Source of the DNA: an uncultured Lachnospiraceae bacterium
GTDB taxonomy: Bacteria; Bacillota; Clostridia; Lachnospirales; Lachnospiraceae
Assembly (NCBI GenBank): GCA_905235435.1
Contig: CAJOLD010000016.1
Location: 1-39,760, forward strand
Direction of reading: 5' to 3'
Length of the DNA stretch: 39,760 nucleotides
The notes under the pieces were generated by a model. The model did no database searches. It saw nothing but the letters and a program-made list of their open reading frames with translations, and was not told the origin of the DNA. Shown one piece after another: positions 34,138 to 39,760 of the stretch. A program made the position numbers and the translations under genes. Every line of letters begins with the position of its first letter. The stretch's first letter is position 1.

Positions 34138-36510
34138 TTATGCTTTAAAGGTCACGATGGTCACGCCCGCGTCGCCCTCTCCGAACTCTCCGAGACGGAA
34201 GCTGTCGACATGTTTCTGCTTCCGGAGATAATTATGTACGGCCTTGCGCAGGGCGCCGGTCCCCTTGCCGTGTACGATCCGGACAGAGGGAAGATGCGCC
34301 AGGTACGCGTCGTCGAGATACTTGTCAAGCTGCACGACCGCCTCGTCCGTCGTCATGCCGAGAAGGTTGATCTCCGTGGAGACCGAGGCGGATTTGCTCA
34401 TGCCGATCTTCCCGGATGAGACGCGGCCCTTCGGGCCCGCGGATGTGTCTTCCTCAAGGAGCTCCAGGTCACTGACATTTACCTGGGAGCGCAGGATGCC
34501 CATCTGGACGAACAGATTGCCCTTTGCGTCCGGAAGGCTGCTGACGGTCCCCTTCAGGTTCATGCTGATCACGCGGACCGAATCGCCGAGACGCAGCTTT
34601 TTCGGGTCCGTGCCCTTCCCCTTTGCCGGGGAGGCGGCCGGTGTGCCGGCGGTATCAAGACCGGTCATCTTCTCGCGGAGCTTCGTGCGCTCCCTCTCCA
34701 TTTCCCTGGCCATGTCGGGGCTGGCGCCCAGCTTGTTGTAGCGGCGGATCACGGCGTCCGCGTACTCCTTGGCTTCGCGGAGCACTGCCTGCGCCTCCTC
34801 CTGTGCCTCCTTCATGATGCGGTCTCGGCTGCTTTCGAGCTTCGCTTCCTTCTGCTCCAGACGCTTTCTGAGCTGCGCGATCTGCTGCCGGTCCTCCTCG
34901 ATCTGTTCCTGCGCGGCGCCGGCCTGTCTGCGCCGGTCCTCGAGATCGGCGATCACATCTTCAAAGCTCTCCTGCTCCTGGGAGATATGTTCCTTTGCCT
35001 CATCGATCACCTCGTCCGGAAGACCCAGGCGGGATGAGATGGCAAAGGCGTTGCTCTTGCCGGGGACGCCGATGAGGAGACGGTAGGTGGGGCGCAGGGT
35101 CTCGACGTCAAATTCGCAGCACGCGTTTTCCACGCCGGGCGTGGACAGCGCAAAGACCTTCAGTTCGCTGTAGTGCGTTGTGGCGATGGTCCTGATCCCC
35201 CTGCGGTGCAGGGAGGAGAGGATGGCGATCGCAAGCGCGGCGCCCTCCGTGGGATCGGTCCCGGCGCCGAGCTCGTCGAAGAGCACGAGGGAATGTTCAT
35301 CCGCCTGCTCCCAGAAGGAGACGATGTTCGTCATATGGGAGGAGAAGGTGCTCAGGCTCTGTTCGATGCTCTGCTCATCCCCGATATCGGCAAAGACCTC
35401 CGTGAACAGGGCGAGCTTTGAGTGATCGAAGGCCGGAATGTGCAGACCGGCCTGACCCATCATGGTAAAGAGCCCCACCGTTTTCAGCGAGACGGTCTTG
35501 CCGCCGGTATTGGGACCCGAGATGACGAGCAGGTCAAAGGAATCGCCCAGCGAGATATCGACCGGGACGACAGTCTTCGGGTCCAGCAGCGGATGGCGGC
35601 CCCGGCGGATATCGATCACGCCGTCCTCGTTAAAGACGGGCTCCGTCCCTTTATAGCTCTTTGAGAGCATGGCGCGGGAAAAGATGAAATCCAGCTCCGT
35701 CATGACCTCGATGTCCGTCAGGATGTAATCGGATCTCTCGTCCACCTGCGTGCTGAGTTTTGCGAGGATGACCTCGATCTCTTTTTTCTCCTGCAGCTCC
35801 AGCTCCCGGATATCATTGTTGAGTCTGACCACGGACATCGGCTCGACAAAGAGTGTTGAGCCGGAGGATGACTGGTCGTGGATCATGCCGGGGACCATGG
35901 ATCGGTGTTCCGCCTTTACGGGCACGCAGAAACGGCCGTTCCGCTGTGTGATCACCGCGTCCTGCAGATAGGTGCGGGCGCTCCCGTTGATCAGGGAGGC
36001 CAGCTGGGAGCGGATGCGGTCATTGGCGGCGGTGATGGAGCGGCGAACCTTGAGCAGGGCGGGGCTGGCGTCGTCGGCGATCTCCTCCTCGGAGAGGACG
36101 CAGCGGCGGATCTCCCGGGAGAGGGAGGCCAGAGGCTCAATGCGGGCAAAGAGAGGAGCAAGAGAATCCTCCGGTGTCTCTTCGTCCGTGTGGGACCAGG
36201 CCTTTACCCGGGCGCAGGCGTCAAGCAGACGGGCCGTCTTAAGAAGCTCCACAGTGCTCATGGAGCTGCCGATCTCCAGGCGCTTCAGCTGCATGCGAAG
36301 GTCGCCTACGCCGGAAAAGGAAATGCTGCCCGATTTGAGGATCCTGCTGAGCGCGTCAGAAGTCTGCGTCTGCATGATCCGGACCTGTGTCAGGTCGGAG
36401 GAGGGGACCAGTTCCCGGCAGAGTTTTTTGCCCGGTTCAGAGCCTGCAAAACCGACGAGACGGTCAATGATCTTCGGGTATTCAAGCACTCTCAGCGCGC
36501 GTTCGTTCAT
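34138..36510 (-). CDS. mutS2: MutS2 ATPase/endonuclease
   Basis: A 790-residue MutS2, which acts in suppression of recombination and in rescue of collided ribosomes. The N-terminal core and clamp region (about 1-310) is followed by the ATPase with Walker A ISGPNTGGKTVSLK (about 327-340), LFDELGAGTDPTEGA (Walker B) and ATTHYSELKVFA. A coiled-coil of about 110 residues (Gln/Glu/Lys-rich) comes next, then a KOW-like segment, and a C-terminal Smr domain beginning INLLGMTTDEAV with VRIVHGKGTGALR. ATG at 36510 follows AAGGAGA by five bases; TTG 36525 overlaps that site. Confidence 0.96.
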   Translation of the reverse strand: MNERALRVLEYPKIIDRLVGFAGSEPGKKLCRELVPSSDLTQVRIMQTQTSDALSRILKSGSISFSGVGDLRMQLKRLEIGSSMSTVELLKTARLLDACARVKAWSHTDEETPEDSLAPLFARIEPLASLSREIRRCVLSEEEIADDASPALLKVRRSITAANDRIRSQLASLINGSARTYLQDAVITQRNGRFCVPVKAEHRSMVPGMIHDQSSSGSTLFVEPMSVVRLNNDIRELELQEKKEIEVILAKLSTQVDERSDYILTDIEVMTELDFIFSRAMLSKSYKGTEPVFNEDGVIDIRRGRHPLLDPKTVVPVDISLGDSFDLLVISGPNTGGKTVSLKTVGLFTMMGQAGLHIPAFDHSKLALFTEVFADIGDEQSIEQSLSTFSSHMTNIVSFWEQADEHSLVLFDELGAGTDPTEGAALAIAILSSLHRRGIRTIATTHYSELKVFALSTPGVENACCEFDVETLRPTYRLLIGVPGKSNAFAISSRLGLPDEVIDEAKEHISQEQESFEDVIADLEDRRRQAGAAQEQIEEDRQQIAQLRKRLEQKEAKLESSRDRIMKEAQEEAQAVLREAKEYADAVIRRYNKLGASPDMAREMERERTKLREKMTGLDTAGTPAASPAKGKGTDPKKLRLGDSVRVISMNLKGTVSSLPDAKGNLFVQMGILRSQVNVSDLELLEEDTSAGPKGRVSSGKIGMSKSASVSTEINLLGMTTDEAVVQLDKYLDDAYLAHLPSVRIVHGKGTGALRKAVHNYLRKQKHVDSFRLGEFGEGDAGVTIVTFKA

Positions 36511-36532
36511 GTCAGTCTCCTTCAAAAGATAT

Positions 36533-36561
36533 TTTACATTACTGCCATTTTACAATATAAT
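36533..36561 (+). promoter_or_regulatory. Predicted promoter of yhaM
   Basis: TTTACA (36533-36538), 17 bases, perfect TATAAT (36556-36561). Before the yhaM ATG a 15-codon frame with its own AGAAAGG runs from 36578 to 36625 and overlaps the yhaM start. Confidence 0.65.
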
Positions 36562-36611
36562 AATTAAAAAAGAAAGGATGGCCGGAGGGCCCGGAAAAGA
36601 GGAAAAACCGA

Positions 36612-37562
36612 ATGAGATTCATTGACACATTCCGCGAGGGCGACCATATCGCGGATGTTTATCTGTGTAAGTATAAACAGTCCGCAGTATCCAAGAACGG
36701 CAAGGCCTATGAGAACGTCATCCTGCAGGACCGGACGGGGACCATCGACGCAAAGATCTGGGAGCCTTCATCCTCGGGGATCGACAGCTTTGAGGCGATG
36801 GATTACGTGGACATCAAAGGCGAAGTCACCAACTTTCAGGGCTCCCTCCAGCTGAATATCCGGCGCGCAAGGAAGGCTTCCGAGGGAGAGTACATTCCGG
36901 CGGATTACCTGCCGGTCAGCGAAAAGAATATCGAAGAGATGTACACGGAGCTGACGGCGCTGCTCGATACCGTCGGGGATCCGTACCTGAAGCAGCTGAT
37001 CGCGAATTACTTCGGAGACGATAAATTCGCGGAGGCCTTCAAGGCGCATTCCGCCGCAAAGAGCGTGCATCACAGCTTCGTGGGCGGACTTCTTGAGCAC
37101 ACGCTGAACGTTGTAAGGTTCTGCGATTACTTTGCGCAGATGTATCCATATCTTAACCGCGATCTGCTGCTGACGGCGGCGGCCTTCCACGATGTAGGGA
37201 AGCTCAAGGAGATCTCTGCCTTCCCCGAGAACGACTACACCGACGATGGCCAGCTCCTCGGGCATATCGTGATGGGGAGCGAGCTGGTGGGCTACGGATG
37301 CCGCTGCATCAAGGGCTTCCCGAAGAAGCTCTCCAGCGAACTGCAGCACTGTATCCTGGCGCATCACGGGGAATACGAGTTCGGATCGCCGAAGAAACCG
37401 GCCATTCCCGAGGCGCTGGCGCTGAACCTTGCGGATAACGCGGACGCCAAGCTGGAGACGATGAAGGAGCTTATAAAGGGGGCGCCGGACGGGTCCGGGT
37501 GGCTCGGATACAACCGCCTCTTTGAATCAAATATCAGAAGAAGCACCCCGGCGGAGGGGTAA
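36612..37562 (+). CDS. yhaM: 3'-5' exoribonuclease YhaM (OB fold plus HD domain)
   Basis: A 316-residue protein of the YhaM/CBF1 family that trims RNA (and single-stranded DNA) from the 3' end. N-terminal OB-fold: VYLCKYKQSAVSKNGKAYEN and VILQDRTGTIDAKIW. C-terminal HD phosphohydrolase domain: HHSFVGGLLEHTLNVVRF, then AAAFHDVGKLKEI (the HD pair), HIVMGSELV, and ILAHHGEYEFGSPKKP. All metal ligands are present. Length is typical (about 310-330). AGAGGAA lies nine bases before the ATG. Confidence 0.92.
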   Translation: MRFIDTFREGDHIADVYLCKYKQSAVSKNGKAYENVILQDRTGTIDAKIWEPSSSGIDSFEAMDYVDIKGEVTNFQGSLQLNIRRARKASEGEYIPADYLPVSEKNIEEMYTELTALLDTVGDPYLKQLIANYFGDDKFAEAFKAHSAAKSVHHSFVGGLLEHTLNVVRFCDYFAQMYPYLNRDLLLTAAAFHDVGKLKEISAFPENDYTDDGQLLGHIVMGSELVGYGCRCIKGFPKKLSSELQHCILAHHGEYEFGSPKKPAIPEALALNLADNADAKLETMKELIKGAPDGSGWLGYNRLFESNIRRSTPAEG

Positions 37563-37578
37563 AAATAAAGAAAGGCTT

Positions 37579-37594
37579 CCGGGAAAAGTCCCGG
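37579..37594 (+). other. Intergenic hairpin after yhaM
   Basis: CCGGGA-AAAG-TCCCGG, extendable by G-T pairs, without a T-run. Probably an mRNA-processing or stability element; the next gene follows 19 bases later. Confidence 0.5.
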
Positions 37595-37612
37595 GGAAAG
37601 GGAGGCGTCTGT

Positions 37613-38047
37613 ATGTTGAAGGATCTTGTGACAGGGTATCAGCATCTTGGCATTCCGACCAATGACATCGCTGCGACAAAGGAATTTTACACTTCCATGG
37701 GGTTTGAACCTATCTATGAGACGATGAACGGCACGAGCCAGGTGTGCTTCCTTGCGATGGGCGAGGTCGTGATCGAGACCTACCAGAACGGGAAAGCGAC
37801 GATGGCGCGCGGCGCCGTGGATCATATCGCCCTCAATACCCGGGATCTGCCTGCCTGTGTGGCAGAGGTGAAAAAGAACGGGTATACCGTGGTGGAAGGA
37901 CCGAACTTCCTGCCCTTCTTTGACCACGGCGTGGCCTACATCTCCGTCTTCGGACCGAATAAAGAGGTCGTGGAATTTAACCAGATGTTCGAATCGGAGG
38001 AAGAAAAACAGCAGGTGACCGGAGCGCTTGGGATCTCCGCACTGTGA
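37613..38047 (+). CDS. VOC/glyoxalase-fold protein
   Basis: A 144-residue VOC-fold protein, different from the one at 2192-2581. It begins TGYQHLGIPTNDIAATKEFY with the first metal-ligand-like His and ends FGPNKEVVEFNQMF with the terminal Glu ligand. A middle DHIALNTRDLPACVAEV is the start of the second module. The substrate is unknown. GGGAGG precedes the ATG; it probably belongs to a unit with yhaM and rlmD. Confidence 0.8.
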   Translation: MLKDLVTGYQHLGIPTNDIAATKEFYTSMGFEPIYETMNGTSQVCFLAMGEVVIETYQNGKATMARGAVDHIALNTRDLPACVAEVKKNGYTVVEGPNFLPFFDHGVAYISVFGPNKEVVEFNQMFESEEEKQQVTGALGISAL

Positions 38048-38054
38048 GGAAAAA

Positions 38055-39689
38055 ATGAAGAAAAATGATCTGATCGAACTGACAATAGAAGACATCAGCA
38101 CCGAAGGACTCGGAATCGGCCATGCGGAAGGCATGGCCGTTTTTGTGAAGGATACCGTCATCGGCGACCGGCTCCTTGCCAGGATCACCGCCGTCCGAAA
38201 GAACCTCGCGTACGCAAGACCCGAAGAACTTCTCTCTCCGGGGGCGTGCCGCGTCCCGGCGCCCTGCCCGCAGGCGAGGCGCTGCGGCGGATGCCAGATC
38301 CAGGAGATGGATTATGCCGCGCAGCTTGCGTTCAAGGAGAAAAAAGTCCGCGGCAGCCTTGAGAGGATCGGCGGCTTTAAGGAGATACCGATGGAGCCCG
38401 TCATGGGCATGGAAGAACCCTTCCGCTACAGGAACAAGGCGCAGTTCCCTGTCGGAACGGACCGGGAGGGGAACCTGACCGCCGGCTTTTACGCGGGGCG
38501 GACCCACAGCATCATCGATCATCACGACTGCCTGCTGGGCGCTGAGGAGAACAGGGAGATCCTGGAGACCGTTCTTGACCACATGCGCAGGTACGGGATA
38601 CCGGCCTATAACGAGGAGACCGGAAAAGGACTGGTGCGGCATGTCATGACGCGCAAGGGCTTTGGAACCGGGCAGATCATGGTCTGCATCGTCATGAACG
38701 GGACCGCCATGGAGGCGGAGGAGGAGCTCGCGGACCGACTCATGGAGATACCGGGTGTCTGCAGTGTGATCGCGGACGTAAACCGTGAGCGGACAAATGT
38801 GATCATGGGCAAAGAGCTGCGTGTCATCCGGGGCCGCGATGTGATCGAGGATACGATCGGGGATCTCAGGTACCGCATATCGCCCCTTTCCTTCTATCAG
38901 GTAAATCCCGCGCAGACGGAGAAACTCTACGGAACCGTCCTGGAATTTGCGGACCTGCAGGGGACGGAGACCGTCTGGGATCTCTACTGCGGGACGGGGA
39001 CGATCTCCCTGTTTCTCGCCCGCAGGGCAAAGAGCGTGATCGGCGTGGAGATCATCCCGGAAGCAGTGCGCGACGCCCAAAAGAATGCAGAGCTCAACGG
39101 GATCGGAAATGCGCGATTCCTGACGGGCAGAGCGGAGGACGCGGCGCCCGAAATATACCGGAGCGGAAAAGAAAACGCGGACGTGGTCGTGGTGGATCCG
39201 CCGCGCAAGGGGTGCGCGGCTTCTCTTCTGGAGACTATCCTCCTGATGAGACCGGGAAAAATAGTCTATGTGAGCTGCGATCCGGCAACCCTGGCCCGGG
39301 ACCTGAAGGTCCTCTGCGCGGGTGGATACGAGCTGCGCAGGGTGCGCTCCTGCGATATGTTCCCGCAAACGGTGCATGTGGAGACGGTATGCTTATTGTC
39401 CAAACTTCATGAAGCAAAGCATCACATCGAGGTTAAAGTGGATATGGATGAGTTGGATCTCACCAGTGCGGAAGCTAAGGCTACATACAAGGAAATCCAA
39501 GACTGGGTGCAGGAAAAGTACGGATTTCATGTGACGAATCTGAATATTGCCCAAGTGAAACAGAAGCATGGGATCATCGAGCGGGAAAACTATAATAAGC
39601 CCAAATCTGAGGATATTAAACAACCGGGATGTCCTGAAGAAAAAGTGGAAGCTATAGAGGATGCTCTGAGGTATTTTCAGATGATATAA
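38055..39689 (+). CDS. rlmD: 23S rRNA (uracil-5-)-methyltransferase RlmD with a C-terminal extension
   Basis: A 544-residue SAM-dependent tRNA/rRNA m5U methyltransferase of the RumA/TrmA family. N-terminal TRAM domain (about 1-60); four iron-sulphur cysteines Cys71, Cys77, Cys80 and Cys159; Rossmann domain with VWDLYCGTGTISL and VVVDPPRKGC; catalytic Cys in YVSCDPATLARDL. The family normally ends at about residue 450 (VETVCLLSK). Here a further 94 residues follow (from base 39405), starting LHEAKHHIEVKVDMDELDLT and containing IAQVKQKHGIIERENYNKPK. This tail has about 40-45 % GC against about 60 % in the body, and its codon use differs. ATG at 38055 has GAGG upstream; the in-frame 38028 start overlaps the VOC gene. 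Confidence 0.9.
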   Translation: MKKNDLIELTIEDISTEGLGIGHAEGMAVFVKDTVIGDRLLARITAVRKNLAYARPEELLSPGACRVPAPCPQARRCGGCQIQEMDYAAQLAFKEKKVRGSLERIGGFKEIPMEPVMGMEEPFRYRNKAQFPVGTDREGNLTAGFYAGRTHSIIDHHDCLLGAEENREILETVLDHMRRYGIPAYNEETGKGLVRHVMTRKGFGTGQIMVCIVMNGTAMEAEEELADRLMEIPGVCSVIADVNRERTNVIMGKELRVIRGRDVIEDTIGDLRYRISPLSFYQVNPAQTEKLYGTVLEFADLQGTETVWDLYCGTGTISLFLARRAKSVIGVEIIPEAVRDAQKNAELNGIGNARFLTGRAEDAAPEIYRSGKENADVVVVDPPRKGCAASLLETILLMRPGKIVYVSCDPATLARDLKVLCAGGYELRRVRSCDMFPQTVHVETVCLLSKLHEAKHHIEVKVDMDELDLTSAEAKATYKEIQDWVQEKYGFHVTNLNIAQVKQKHGIIERENYNKPKSEDIKQPGCPEEKVEAIEDALRYFQMI

Positions 39690-39760
39690 TAGCTAAATTT
39701 CTGTATTTATGTGGCTGACAGCCGTAATGTTCAAGGAATAGTTTGGAATAATAGCTGACA
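39690..39760. other. AT-rich end of window with short direct repeats
   Basis: No gene is seen in these 71 bases. ATAATAGCT occurs at 39686-39694 (across the rlmD stop) and again at 39748-39756; GCTGACA occurs at 39714-39720 and at 39754-39760. The low GC content continues from the rlmD tail, so the window may stop inside a different compositional segment. Confidence 0.5.

Noticed and set aside
39686..39760. Short direct repeats as a phage or element attachment site
   Set aside because: Only 7-9 bases, AT-rich, and no integrase or tRNA in view; listed only as an end-of-window observation.

Overview
The window is a chromosomal stretch of a GC-rich (roughly 60 % by eye) Gram-positive anaerobe, most likely of the Clostridia/Lachnospiraceae. 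This placement is an inference. It rests on strong AGGAGG ribosome sites and TTGACA/TATAAT promoters, a Trp T-box in front of a seven-gene trp operon, a split PurO/AICAR-formyltransferase purine module, YhaM, MutS2, and an RlmD with a clostridial-type C-terminal extension. No tRNA, rRNA, CRISPR array, phage gene or transposase was seen.

Layout. 1-352: a broken edge where a hisA fragment (+) runs directly into the N-terminal part of a queT transporter gene (-), joined at about 21 bases that fit both genes; a candidate preQ1-I riboswitch and promoter precede queT. 468-3019: a lactate-permease family transporter, a small VOC protein and an unrecognised 138-residue protein. 3181-13407: a sugar-catabolism locus with an FGGY (xylulokinase-like) kinase, a ribose-type ABC importer with two different permeases, a class II ketose-phosphate-type aldolase, DhaL, a very divergent DhaK-like protein, and a divergently transcribed DeoR-family regulator. 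13411-16263: a Gfo/Idh oxidoreductase and TypA/BipA. 16477-20061: a lysine/aspartate operon (CobO-like protein, DapA, DapB, aspartokinase). 20131-21156: branched-chain aminotransferase. 21282-28149: T-box plus trpEGDCFBA. 28159-30752: CYTH protein, PurO, AICAR formyltransferase. 30752-34038: an LtaS-like membrane phosphotransferase convergent with a GT2 glycosyltransferase. 34138-39689: MutS2, YhaM, a second VOC protein, and RlmD with a low-GC C-terminal extension.

The most interesting part is the sugar locus. A reasonable reading is: ABC uptake of a sugar or ketose, phosphorylation by the FGGY kinase, cleavage by the class II aldolase, and handling of a C3/C4 fragment by the DhaK/DhaL pair. 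The DhaL subunit keeps all three metal-binding aspartates. The DhaK-like partner has lost both the substrate-anchoring histidine (now Ser210) and the catalytic histidine (now Ala60) while keeping the DAK1 architecture. It therefore cannot bind dihydroxyacetone by the known covalent mechanism, and the locus may use a different substrate or chemistry. The RlmD tail, the hisA/queT junction and a pair of duplicated mini-ORFs between typA and the oxidoreductase gene are the other points most worth checking.
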